Shown here in pieces: positions 23,971-32,407 of a stretch of DNA of 38,571 bases. The translations under genes and the position numbers were made by a program. This DNA comes from Bacteroidales bacterium (lineage in GTDB: Bacteria; Bacteroidota; Bacteroidia; Bacteroidales; JAIPAP01): positions 1 through 38,571 of the forward strand of contig JAIPAP010000032.1 in the NCBI GenBank assembly GCA_021740045.1. Reading direction: 5' to 3'. The notes below the pieces were generated by a model. That model had not been told where the DNA came from, did no database searches, and saw nothing but the letters and a program-made list of their open reading frames with translations. Positions within the stretch are counted from its first letter, which is position 1. Each line of letters starts with the position of its first letter.

Positions 23971-24546
23971 TTATTTAAATACTTTTGCCTGGTTGGCTTC
24001 GCCCAGAGGCATAATATAGCGGATGCGCTGATTAGGAAGATCATATATTTCCATAATGGGTTTAACCTGGTATCCTTTTATTTCTGCATATTCACGCATG
24101 GCAGGGTGAATCCGGAGCATTCCCGCCAATTGGGTTAAGTTGTTTTCGTAGCGGATATCGACCACGATCCTTTTGTTCCTTTTCATTCGTAATGTTTCAT
24201 AAGGATAGCGCAGATCATCAAGGTGTACCGTATCGGAATGTGCGATCATGCATCCGGCATATCCCATGAGGTCGCCCTTGGGAGTAGACTCCGGCTCTTC
24301 AAAATAAACGCCGAAAACACTCGACACCGTTAGTTTATCACCGTTCAATTCCTTGTATATCTTATTCCTTACTTCCGAGGCATCGGAATGGTCGCCGTAC
24401 ACATTTTCATAAAGCCCTGTGTATGGTCCCACTTCTATTTCGGTAACCGAAAAACTTGTAAATATTCCTGCATACCAAAAAGCGCCAAAGGCAATGGCTA
24501 TTAAAAAAACAAGGATCAAGCCGGTGTAAGAAAGAAATCGCTTCAT
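23971..24546 (-). CDS. Membrane-tethered GyrI-like effector-binding protein
   Basis: The 191-residue protein has one N-terminal membrane segment (about 6-28). A single domain follows that reads like the GyrI-like/SOUL small-molecule-binding fold (SVTEIEVGPYTGLYENVYGD, later FGVYFEEP and a C-terminal YEIYDLP segment). Such domains bind hydrophobic ligands in regulators like BmrR, or act alone, but here there is no DNA-binding domain. Its start overlaps the stop of the upstream membrane protein gene by one base, so the two are coupled. Function unknown; the fold assignment is by pattern and moderately sure. Confidence 0.65.
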   Translation of the reverse strand: MKRFLSYTGLILVFLIAIAFGAFWYAGIFTSFSVTEIEVGPYTGLYENVYGDHSDASEVRNKIYKELNGDKLTVSSVFGVYFEEPESTPKGDLMGYAGCMIAHSDTVHLDDLRYPYETLRMKRNKRIVVDIRYENNLTQLAGMLRIHPAMREYAEIKGYQVKPIMEIYDLPNQRIRYIMPLGEANQAKVFK

Positions 24547-24923
24547 TAAAATACCGTCATTTTACGTTTTTTATTTCTGCTCGATTTGGTTACAAAATAA
24601 ACTGAAATCATCAACATAAGAAAATAGGAAAATATTTCCTGGTTGATATTTCCAACAGCTAACATTTCCATCATTTTAAACAGGTTGATCAGCATTACAA
24701 CTGAAAAACCGAAGATTTGCGAAGGAACCCGGTCGAGCATAATAATGATATAGGCAATAACGATGAAAACAATCAACAACACTATTTGCAGGAATGTATT
24801 CCACACCTGTGCTCCTGTTTCTATTGCCAGGGCAACATTTAATAAAAACCCGAGAATGAAAATGATAACCCCTAATCGGAGCAAAATATCAACAACTACG
24901 GCAGAATTATTTCTTGAACTCAT
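24546..24923 (-). CDS. Small four-helix membrane protein, unknown function
   Basis: The 125-residue protein is almost entirely hydrophobic, with about four membrane segments (near 9-31, 38-60, 67-90 and 95-113) and a basic tail ending KSSRNKKRKMTVF. I do not recognise a family. It is coupled to the tethered GyrI-like protein by a one-base overlap (TAATG), which suggests the two act together in the inner membrane. No promoter was identified upstream. Confidence 0.6.
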   Translation of the reverse strand: MSSRNNSAVVVDILLRLGVIIFILGFLLNVALAIETGAQVWNTFLQIVLLIVFIVIAYIIIMLDRVPSQIFGFSVVMLINLFKMMEMLAVGNINQEIFSYFLMLMISVYFVTKSSRNKKRKMTVF

Positions 24924-25001
24924 GGGCTTTGGTATTTTTCAACAGCATTTAAAATTAGAAATTTTCGGGCACATACCAAAAGCTTCCTAAGCGGATAAGA
25001 T

Positions 25002-25037
25002 CAAAAAAAATAAAACGGCACCTTCAGAAGACGCCGC
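25002..25037 (-). terminator. Terminator after trpS
   Basis: On the - strand an imperfect GC-rich hairpin (from GCGGCG to GTGCCG) is followed by TTTTATTTTTTTT. It lies about 45 bases beyond the trpS stop. Confidence 0.65.
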
Positions 25038-25082
25038 ATTTAATTGTATATCAATATTTTGCGTTGTAATAATAATCTTAAT

Positions 25083-26078
25083 TTAGAATGGAAGAAATCC
25101 GATGATCTTTCTTAGTTCGTTCATGGTTTTTGATGCACTGGCATGGGCTTTTTCGGTTCCCTGTTTAACCACCTTTTGCAGGTAGGCCTCGTCGTTCCAT
25201 AAGGCTTCTATCTTTTCCCGGTAAGGGGTAACAAATTTAATAACATCCTCGGCCAGTTGTTTCTTAAGGTCACCATACCTGATTTCGCATTTGTTGTATT
25301 GATCATCGAAATACTCCACCGTATCGGGCGATGACATTACGCGCAACAGGTTGAAGAGGTTTTCAATGTATTGCGGCTTGGTTTGGTTCATTTCCGTAGG
25401 GCCGCTATCGGTAACAGCCCGCATGATCTTTTTACGGATTACCTTGGGGTCTTCCACAAAATAAATGGCATTGGCTTCACCTTCGGATTTACCCATCTTG
25501 GTGCTGCCATCAAGTCCCGGAATTTTGATCAGGTCTTCACCGAAATTGTAAGCGAATGGTTCGGGGAAGAAATCTACCTCATACATGCGGTTAAAACGGT
25601 TCACAAAATTTCGGGCCATTTCCAGGTGCTGCTGCTGGTCCTTTCCTACCGGAACCTTGGTTGCCCGGTGAATGATCACATCGGCCGTCATTAGCGTGGG
25701 GTAGGTTAACAGGCCGACGTTGATATTATCGGGTTGCTGGCGGGCTTTTTCTTTGAAAGAGGCTACGCGTTGCAACTCTCCAAGATATGCATTCATATTC
25801 AGCAATAAATAAAGCTCAGCTGTTTCGGGTAACTGACTTTGAACGTACAAAGTTGCCTTATCGGGATCGAGGCCAGCGGCCAGATAATGAACCAACACCC
25901 GTTTCACATTCCCGTGAAGGTCTTGCGGTTTTGGATGCGTTGTTAGGGAGTGATAATCGGCTATAAAGAAATAACAGTCATTATCTTCCTGTAATTTTAG
26001 AAAATTACGGATAGCTCCAAAATGATTTCCCAGGTGGAGATTTCCTGTTGGTCTTATCCCGCTGACAATAGTTTCCAT
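25083..26078 (-). CDS. trpS: Tryptophanyl-tRNA synthetase
   Basis: This class I synthetase charges tRNA-Trp. The 331-residue length is typical. The HIGH-type motif is in TGNLHLGNHFGA (11-22) and the KMSKS motif is KMGKS at 194-198. Other family marks are DYHSLTTHP and PVGKDQQQHLEMARN. It stands alone between a terminator and about 150 bases without a gene. No canonical promoter box was seen in the upstream gap (26079-26227). Confidence 0.96.
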   Translation of the reverse strand: METIVSGIRPTGNLHLGNHFGAIRNFLKLQEDNDCYFFIADYHSLTTHPKPQDLHGNVKRVLVHYLAAGLDPDKATLYVQSQLPETAELYLLLNMNAYLGELQRVASFKEKARQQPDNINVGLLTYPTLMTADVIIHRATKVPVGKDQQQHLEMARNFVNRFNRMYEVDFFPEPFAYNFGEDLIKIPGLDGSTKMGKSEGEANAIYFVEDPKVIRKKIMRAVTDSGPTEMNQTKPQYIENLFNLLRVMSSPDTVEYFDDQYNKCEIRYGDLKKQLAEDVIKFVTPYREKIEALWNDEAYLQKVVKQGTEKAHASASKTMNELRKIIGFLPF

Positions 26079-26227
26079 ATATCAAGTCGTCTGTTTCTTT
26101 TTATTTAACAAAAATGCAGTTAAAGCCGACATGCGGCAAGCTGCAAAAGTATTAAAGATTGCATAAACCGGTAGTTATTCCGGTGTTAAAAGAGTCTTAA
26201 ATAATTTCACCTTTCCTTTTATTAGCC

Positions 26228-27778
26228 TTACATCTTTATCTCATCATCGTTTTTATTAAAGAATTTGTACTGTAGAAAATGGAAAGACGAGTCGGGTTGC
26301 AGCTTGATCCATTGTTTATATTTAAAGAACCATTTAAGATGACGGTTGATCATTCCTTTGGTCAAATAGGCATAAACGAAAGGATGCACCGAAAGGGTGA
26401 GATTTTTCTCATTCTGATCATGGATCAGGTACTGCAGGTTGTTTTCAATTTCGTCGGTAAGAATGATGCTGGGCCTTATTTTGCCGGTGCCGTCACATAC
26501 CGGGCATTTTTCAAGCACCTGCACATTCATCTCGGGGCGAACGCGCTGCCGGGTAATCTGGACCAATCCAAATTTACTGGGAGGAAGAATGGAATGCTTG
26601 GCGTGGTCGCGCGACATTTCTTCCTTCATCTTTTGATATAGCTTACGACGGTTGGCCGATTCATGCATATCGATGAAATCGACCACAATAATACCTCCCA
26701 TATCCCTGAGCCTAAGCTGACGGGCAATCTCCGATGCTGCTTCCAGGTTTACACCCAAAGCGTTAGTTTCCTGGGAGTTATCGGAATTTACCCGGTGGCC
26801 GCTATTAACGTCGATAACGTGCAAAGCCTCGGTATGCTCAATTATGAGATAGATCCCGCTTTTTATATTCACGATCTTACCAAAGGAGGTTTTGATTTGC
26901 TTGTCGATTCCAAATTGATCGAAAATGGGTACACTGCCTTTGTATAGCTTTACGATATCAGCTTTTTCAGGCGATATGGTTTGGATATAATTTTTGGTTT
27001 CCTCGTACAGTACAGGGTCGTTCACGTAAATGTTATTAAAGCTTTCATTCATCATATCGCGAAGCATGGCAGAGGTTCTGTCGAGCTCGCTCATGATCAT
27101 TTGTGGCGGGCGGGCTGCCCGCAGCTTTTTAATAACCGTTTCCCATTTTCTAACCAATTGGCTCAGGTCGGCGTCGAGGTCGGCTACTTTTTTGTTTTCG
27201 GCAACCGTGCGGATGATTACCCCGTAATTTTTTGGCTTAATGCTGCTAATGAGCCTTTTGAGGCGTTTGCGTTCAGCACTGCTTTTTACTTTTTGCGACA
27301 CCGAAATGCGATTCGAAAAAGGCACCAATACCAGGTAACGTCCCGGAAATGATATCTCCGTGGAAATTCTGGGGCCTTTTGTCGAGATCGGCTCCTTGGC
27401 TACCTGCACCAATATCTGCTGATTGGGCGAGAGTACGTTAGTGATTTTCCCGGTTTTCTCAATTTCATCTTCCTGGATAAAATCGGGCATTGCGATCTGG
27501 CTCGCCTTTCCGGTGAGTGCCAATCGAACGTACTTATTCAGCGAACGTACCTGTGGTCCTAAATCAAGATAATGAAGAAACGCATCCTTTTCATATCCAA
27601 CATCAACAAATGCTGCATTAAGGCCGGGCATTATCTTCTTTACCTTTCCAAGGTAGATGTTACCAACAGCGTATTTATTATTGGTTTTTTCCTTGTTAAG
27701 TTCAACAAGCGTTTTATCCTCAAGTAACGCTATACTTACCTCCGATGAACCGGAGTCTATGATTAATTCCTTATTCAC
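26228..27778 (-). CDS. rng: Ribonuclease E/G family protein (RNase G)
   Basis: The 516-residue protein has an S1-type RNA-binding region (about 37-125), the RNase E/G core and the zinc-link motif CPVCDGTGK (425-433). The catalytic metal-binding aspartates are D323 (VIDVNSGHR) and D367 (VDFIDMHE). It cleaves single-stranded RNA in rRNA and mRNA processing. There is no long C-terminal degradosome scaffold, so it is G-like. In related genomes it lies next to HU and mutY, as here. Confidence 0.93.
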   Translation of the reverse strand: MNKELIIDSGSSEVSIALLEDKTLVELNKEKTNNKYAVGNIYLGKVKKIMPGLNAAFVDVGYEKDAFLHYLDLGPQVRSLNKYVRLALTGKASQIAMPDFIQEDEIEKTGKITNVLSPNQQILVQVAKEPISTKGPRISTEISFPGRYLVLVPFSNRISVSQKVKSSAERKRLKRLISSIKPKNYGVIIRTVAENKKVADLDADLSQLVRKWETVIKKLRAARPPQMIMSELDRTSAMLRDMMNESFNNIYVNDPVLYEETKNYIQTISPEKADIVKLYKGSVPIFDQFGIDKQIKTSFGKIVNIKSGIYLIIEHTEALHVIDVNSGHRVNSDNSQETNALGVNLEAASEIARQLRLRDMGGIIVVDFIDMHESANRRKLYQKMKEEMSRDHAKHSILPPSKFGLVQITRQRVRPEMNVQVLEKCPVCDGTGKIRPSIILTDEIENNLQYLIHDQNEKNLTLSVHPFVYAYLTKGMINRHLKWFFKYKQWIKLQPDSSFHFLQYKFFNKNDDEIKM

Positions 27779-28015
27779 ACCGTATTAATTTTGATACGTG
27801 CATTGATCCGATAGTTTTATTATCCTAAAACTACACCAAGGAATGGAAGGTTGATCGATAAGGAACCGCAAATAAATGGGAAGAGTCCAAAAAGTGCGCC
27901 GGTTGTTGTCCTTTTTGTTTCACTGAGCTAATGAATCAACTGATATTTAATATCTTATACCGGACCTCTTAGACTCTTTCCGTTTAGAAAACTAACGAAT
28001 AAATGGAGCAATCAA
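27779..28015. other. Gap between the mS38-like gene and rng
   Basis: I see no gene, hairpin terminator or clear promoter in these 237 bases on either strand. It may carry an extended 5' leader of rng. Confidence 0.4.
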
Positions 28016-28108
28016 TTATTTATTCTTCTTATGTCTGTTTTTCCGCAGTCGCTTCTTGCGTTTGTGCGTAGACATCTTGTGTCTCTTTTTCTTTTTACCA
28101 CTCGGCAT
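28016..28108 (-). CDS. 30-aa basic AURKAIP1/COX24 (mS38-like) protein
   Basis: The ORF encodes MPSGKKKKRHKMSTHKRKK followed by eleven more, mostly basic residues, and stops at 28016. This short Lys/Arg/His-rich sequence with the KRHKMSTHKRKKR core is characteristic of the AURKAIP1/COX24 domain, the C-terminal part of the mitochondrial ribosomal protein mS38, and is conserved next to HU genes in Bacteroidota. It probably binds the small ribosomal subunit. It follows HU by 18 bases and is likely co-transcribed with it. Confidence 0.85.
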   Translation of the reverse strand: MPSGKKKKRHKMSTHKRKKRLRKNRHKKNK

Positions 28109-28126
28109 AATTACTCCTTTTCTGCT

Positions 28127-28417
28127 TTATTTAACTTCTACATTGTTCTTTACCTGATTTACAAAGCTCTTTGAAGGCTTGAAAGCAGGTATGTTGTGTG
28201 CCGGAATGATAATAGTTGTGTTTTTCGAGATATTCCGGCCAGTTTTTTCAGCACGCTTTTTAATAATGAAGCTGCCAAAACCTCTTAGATAAACATTTTC
28301 ACCGTTGATCAATGAGTTCTTAACGGCATCCATAAAAGCCTCTATAGTTGCTTGTACTGAAACCTTTTCTATTCCAGTCTTGTTAGCTATGTCAGCTACA
28401 ATTTCTGCTTTAGTCAT
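28127..28417 (-). CDS. HU/IHF family DNA-binding protein
   Basis: The 96-residue protein has the HU fold: helical dimer part (MTKAEIVADIANKTGIEK), then RGFGSFIIKKRAEKTGRN and the DNA-intercalating arm with IPAHNIPAFKPSKSF. It bends and compacts DNA. A TATATTTG element at 28474-28467 on this strand is a probable -7 box. It is divergent from mutY with a 139-base shared upstream region. Confidence 0.95.
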   Translation of the reverse strand: MTKAEIVADIANKTGIEKVSVQATIEAFMDAVKNSLINGENVYLRGFGSFIIKKRAEKTGRNISKNTTIIIPAHNIPAFKPSKSFVNQVKNNVEVK

Positions 28418-28556
28418 ACCCTATCTTTTTTAATGATTTGATACTAAATTTTTTATAAACGGGCTGCAAATATAAACGTTTTTAACTCAATACGAAAAAA
28501 ATTTAAATTTTTATCTGCATTCTAAAAAGCACTTCTTTTGTTACTTTGCAGCACAG

Positions 28557-29627
28557 ATGAAATTCAGCGAACAAATAATTAAGTGGTACCGGTATAACAG
28601 CCGCGACCTTCCCTGGCGTAAAACCTCCGATCCTTACCTTATTTGGATTTCCGAGGTGGTGCTTCAGCAAACCAGGGTGGATCAGGGATTAGCTTATTAT
28701 AACCGGCTGGTTGAACGCTTCCCCAATGTTCATTTACTTGCTGCTGCCAGTGAGGATGAGCTCCTCAAATTATGGCAGGGCCTCGGTTATTACACCCGTG
28801 CCCGGAATATGCACGCAGCGGCAAGGAAAATAGTATCTGAGCACGGGGGAAATTTCCCCGCCACCTATGAGGAAATTATTAAGCTCCCTGGTATCGGGGA
28901 ATACACGGCAAGCGCAATTGCCTCCTTTGCTTTTAACCTTTCACACCCGGTGGTTGACGGCAACGTGATGCGTGTGCTTTCGCGATTCCTGGGCATTGAT
29001 ACGCCCATCAATACCACAGAAGGAAAAAAGCAATTATCGGCCTATGCGCATAAATTTATCAATCGTGAAAATCCGGGTGAGCATAACCAAGCGATAATGG
29101 AGTTTGGGGCTTTGCATTGTACCCCGCGTAATCCATTGTGCGATAAATGCCCCCTGAAGTACGAATGCCGGGCCTTTCAAACGGATAAAGTGAATGATCT
29201 TCCGGTTAAGCTTAAAACCAGATCGCAACAAGAACGTTATTTTCATTATCTTGTGGTAAGAATTAACAACGCATCAGGACCGGAAGTGATCCTTCGAAAA
29301 CGGAGTGAAAAAGGTATATGGAAAAATCTTTACGACTTTCCGCTTATCGAAGATAAAGCTTTCCGATCTCAACAGCAGCTAAAGGAAACAACCACCTGGA
29401 AAAATATGTTCTCCTTGGATGAGATCAAGCAAATGAAGACCTCAAAGGTCTATTCGCATCAGTTAAGTCATCAATTGATAAAAGCCCGGTTTCAGTTAAT
29501 AGTTCTCTCCGGCCTGTCCAAGCAATTTAATGGGTATCAGGTGGTGAAAAACAAGGACGTTCATAATTATCCGGTTCCCAGGCTTATCGATCAATTCATG
29601 ACTGATTATGCACATTGGCTTGAATGA
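28557..29627 (+). CDS. mutY: A/G-specific adenine DNA glycosylase
   Basis: MutY removes adenine paired with 8-oxoguanine. Catalytic E33 (SEVVLQQTR), the helix-hairpin-helix LPGIGEYTASAIASFAF (110-126) with D134, and the iron-sulfur cluster cysteines C188, C195, C198 and C204 (CX6CX2CX5C) are all present. A C-terminal NUDIX-like domain (about 225-356) recognises 8-oxoguanine. Length 356 is normal. It opens the + strand block mutY, ssb, gldE, gldD. Confidence 0.96.
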   Translation: MKFSEQIIKWYRYNSRDLPWRKTSDPYLIWISEVVLQQTRVDQGLAYYNRLVERFPNVHLLAAASEDELLKLWQGLGYYTRARNMHAAARKIVSEHGGNFPATYEEIIKLPGIGEYTASAIASFAFNLSHPVVDGNVMRVLSRFLGIDTPINTTEGKKQLSAYAHKFINRENPGEHNQAIMEFGALHCTPRNPLCDKCPLKYECRAFQTDKVNDLPVKLKTRSQQERYFHYLVVRINNASGPEVILRKRSEKGIWKNLYDFPLIEDKAFRSQQQLKETTTWKNMFSLDEIKQMKTSKVYSHQLSHQLIKARFQLIVLSGLSKQFNGYQVVKNKDVHNYPVPRLIDQFMTDYAHWLE

Positions 29628-29728
29628 TTTATAAAAAAATCCATAAAAAAAATAGGGAATCACTGGATTTATGAAAAGTTAATTAGTAAATTTGGAAGCG
29701 TATTGTTTAATCTAAAAAAATTAATATT

Positions 29729-30163
29729 ATGGCAAGTGGCGTAAACAAAGCAATTCTGATTGGTAATTTAGGGAAAGACCCTGTAGTAAAGCACCTCGAC
29801 AGCGGGGCATCAGTAGCAAACTTTCCGATTGCCACCACTGAATCTTACAAAAACCGCGACGGACAGCGGGTAGATCAAACCGAATGGCACAACATTGTTG
29901 CCTGGCGAGGACTGGCAGAGGTTGCGGAAAAATACCTTAAAAAAGGTGATAAAGTTTTCATTGAAGGTCGTATCAGAACGCGGTCATATGAAAAAGAAGG
30001 GCAGAAACATTACATGACCGAAATCCAGGCGGATAATATGACCATGCTGGGAGGCGGCGCTAAACGCGACAGCTCAACACCGGAATATAACGCGCCGGAG
30101 CAGAATCAACAGCAGCAATTTGATGAACCCCAGCAACAACCCGACGACGATCTGCCTTTCTAG
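29729..30163 (+). CDS. ssb: Single-stranded DNA-binding protein
   Basis: The 144-residue protein has an N-terminal OB fold (INKAILIGNLGKDP type start, WHNIVAWRGLAEVAEKYLKK, GDKVFIEGRIRTRSYE) and a Gln/Pro-rich linker ending in the acidic tip DDDLPF that binds repair and replication partners. A TAAATTTG at 29687-29694 is a likely -7 box; no clear -33 box was found. Confidence 0.96.
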   Translation: MASGVNKAILIGNLGKDPVVKHLDSGASVANFPIATTESYKNRDGQRVDQTEWHNIVAWRGLAEVAEKYLKKGDKVFIEGRIRTRSYEKEGQKHYMTEIQADNMTMLGGGAKRDSSTPEYNAPEQNQQQQFDEPQQQPDDDLPF

Positions 30164-30302
30164 CCGGGGTTTTAACCTTCCTCCGCTGATTGAATTTTTA
30201 TCAAACGGTAAATCATTTGTTGTGGTTATGCAATATTTCTAATGCAAATTCGCTTAGCTAACGTGCAATGGTTTAAATATTTATGAGGACAGAAGGATAA
30301 AT

Positions 30303-30333
30303 TTTGAAGCCATTTTGCTAATCATTACTTTTG
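30303..30333 (+). promoter_or_regulatory. Promoter of gldE-gldD
   Basis: TTTG at 30303-30306, a 19-base spacer and TACTTTTG at 30326-30333 give an exact match to the consensus of this phylum. The TTG start of gldE follows 18 bases later. Confidence 0.75.
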
Positions 30334-30351
30334 TAAAAAACTACTTGGGTA

Positions 30352-31710
30352 TTGGAAATATCTGATTCAGCTCCTTTGTCGGCTCTGGTTTTATTGCAAG
30401 ATGCATTAATGAGGCCATTTTCCCCTGAAGCCGGAATAAGCATTTTGGTTATGCTTGTATTGCTCTTATTTTCGGGGGCCATCTCCGGCTCGGAGATCGC
30501 ATATTTTTCACTTAATCCATTGCAATTAAGAGAACTCAGAACATCAACCGACAATCGTGATCATTTGATCATCCGTCAACTGGAACGACCGAAAAGACTA
30601 TTAGCCACTATACTCATTTCCAACAATTTTGTGAATGTGGCCATCGTCATTCTCTCCACATTCATAACCACGGAAATGTTCAATTTAACCGGTTTTCCCT
30701 TAGTGGCTTTTCTTATACAAGTGGTTGTAGTTACTACACTCATCTTGATAATAGGGGAGATTATGCCTAAGATCCTGGCGAACGAGAAATCAATCAGGTT
30801 CGCCAGGATGATGGCTTATCCCATTAGTCTGCTTATTAAAATATTTTACCCGGTAAGTTCCCTGTTGGTGAATTTTACCTCTTTGATCGATAAACGGGTT
30901 AACCGAAGAGGTTATAACATTTCGATGGAGGAGTTATCGCAGGCTATCGAAATTACATCCGATGAAACAACACCCGAGGAAGAACGCAAGATATTGAAGG
31001 GGATCGTTAAATTCGGCGACATCGAAGTGAAAGAGATCATGAAATCGCGGGTGGATGTTACAGCGGTGGAAGTAAATACACCCTTTCGTGAGTTAATGGA
31101 TATTATAATTGAATCGGGCTATTCCCGTATCCCGGTTTATCGTGATAATTTCGACAACCTGGCTGGAATCCTTTATGTAAAAGATTTAATGCCCTATCTC
31201 AACAAAGGCAATGAGTTTGACTGGCGACAACTGCTGCGTGAAAAACATTTATTCTTTGTTCCCGAAAACAAACGCATCAACGACTTGCTTGAAGAGATAC
31301 AGGAAAAGAAAATCCACATGGCCATTGTGGTTGATGAATATGGTGGAACCTCAGGAATAGTTACCCTCGAAGATATCCTTGAAGAAATTGTTGGGGAAAT
31401 CACTGATGAATACGATAGCATTGATGAAGAATCGTTATACTCAAAACTTGATGAAAACCAATATCTCTTCGAAGGAAAAACATCCCTCAATGATTTTTGT
31501 AAAATACTAAACATCGACGGCAGTGTGTTTGAGCGGGTAAAAGGTGATTCGGATTCCCTAGCCGGGTTGATCCTCGAACTGGAAGGAAAAATTCCGGCCA
31601 AGGGCGAAACCATCAGCTTCGATAAATATAAATTTACCATTGAAGCGGTTGACAAGCGTCGGATTAAAAAGATCAAGGTAACCCTTAATGAAAAAGAAAC
31701 CCAGGAATAA
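30352..31710 (+). CDS. gldE: Gliding motility-associated protein GldE (CorC/HlyC-type)
   Basis: GldE is an inner-membrane protein needed alongside GldD for gliding and T9SS function. The 452 residues hold a DUF21 membrane domain with about four segments (up to residue 190), a CBS pair (about 225-345, with EIMKSRVDVTAVE and HMAIVVDEYGGTSGIVTLEDILEEIVGEI) and a CorC/HlyC transporter-associated domain (about 360-445). The start is most likely TTG at 30352, since a stop lies six codons upstream; an ATG at 30409 would cut into the membrane-proximal start. It overlaps gldD by 23 bases. Confidence 0.93.
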   Translation: MEISDSAPLSALVLLQDALMRPFSPEAGISILVMLVLLLFSGAISGSEIAYFSLNPLQLRELRTSTDNRDHLIIRQLERPKRLLATILISNNFVNVAIVILSTFITTEMFNLTGFPLVAFLIQVVVVTTLILIIGEIMPKILANEKSIRFARMMAYPISLLIKIFYPVSSLLVNFTSLIDKRVNRRGYNISMEELSQAIEITSDETTPEEERKILKGIVKFGDIEVKEIMKSRVDVTAVEVNTPFRELMDIIIESGYSRIPVYRDNFDNLAGILYVKDLMPYLNKGNEFDWRQLLREKHLFFVPENKRINDLLEEIQEKKIHMAIVVDEYGGTSGIVTLEDILEEIVGEITDEYDSIDEESLYSKLDENQYLFEGKTSLNDFCKILNIDGSVFERVKGDSDSLAGLILELEGKIPAKGETISFDKYKFTIEAVDKRRIKKIKVTLNEKETQE

Positions 31711-32296
31711 AAATCAAATAGCCTTTTTTGCATTTTTATGGTTGATCCTATTGATCAGCTCATGTGGCGGCAATGATTATAGCCCGAAACCAAGAGGGTA
31801 TATAAGAATTGATCTTCCGGAAAAGAATTATGTGAAACTCGACACCAATTTTCCCTATACCTTCGAATACCCGGCCTATACAAAGATCACACGTAATCCA
31901 AGCGTTTCCGGGCACCCTTATTGGATCAATATAGTGTATCCCGGGTATAAAGGAAAAGTACATCTTAGTTATAAGCAGGTTAACGGTAACCTGGGAAAAT
32001 ATATAGAAGATTCCTACAAAATGGCCATGCAGCATATTCCTAAAGCCAATGCCATTAAAGAAACGGTTATCCGAAGTTCTGAGCGACATGTATATGGCAC
32101 TACCTACCGGATAGGCGGAACGGAGGCAGCATCACCATACCAGTTTTATGTTACCGATAGTACCGATCACTTTCTGAGGGGAGCGCTTTATTTTAACGTA
32201 GTTCCCAATAATGATTCCCTCCGGCCGGTTATCGATTTTATCATCGAGGATATTAATCATATGTTAAGCACCCTCCATTGGAAAAATTATAAATAA
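31688..32296 (+). CDS. gldD: Gliding motility lipoprotein GldD
   Basis: The 202-residue protein has a lipoprotein signal with lipobox near LLISSC (C26) and the conserved GldD body (YSPKPRGYIRIDLP, FEYPAYTKI, DHFLRGALYFNVVPNNDSL). GldD is essential for gliding and T9SS secretion in Flavobacterium johnsoniae; its biochemical role is not settled. Its first 23 bases lie inside the end of gldE in another frame, which implies coupled translation. It is mature-lipoprotein material for Lnt in this window. Confidence 0.93.
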   Translation: MKKKPRNKNQIAFFAFLWLILLISSCGGNDYSPKPRGYIRIDLPEKNYVKLDTNFPYTFEYPAYTKITRNPSVSGHPYWINIVYPGYKGKVHLSYKQVNGNLGKYIEDSYKMAMQHIPKANAIKETVIRSSERHVYGTTYRIGGTEAASPYQFYVTDSTDHFLRGALYFNVVPNNDSLRPVIDFIIEDINHMLSTLHWKNYK

Positions 32297-32407
32297 GTAC
32301 CTGATTGTCACTATAGAAATGTAAGTACATTAATACAAAATGGCTATTTTTTTCTTATCTTTATCGCAACTTCAATTAATGGGGGTTGAAAGCTTACTTA
32401 TACAGAT

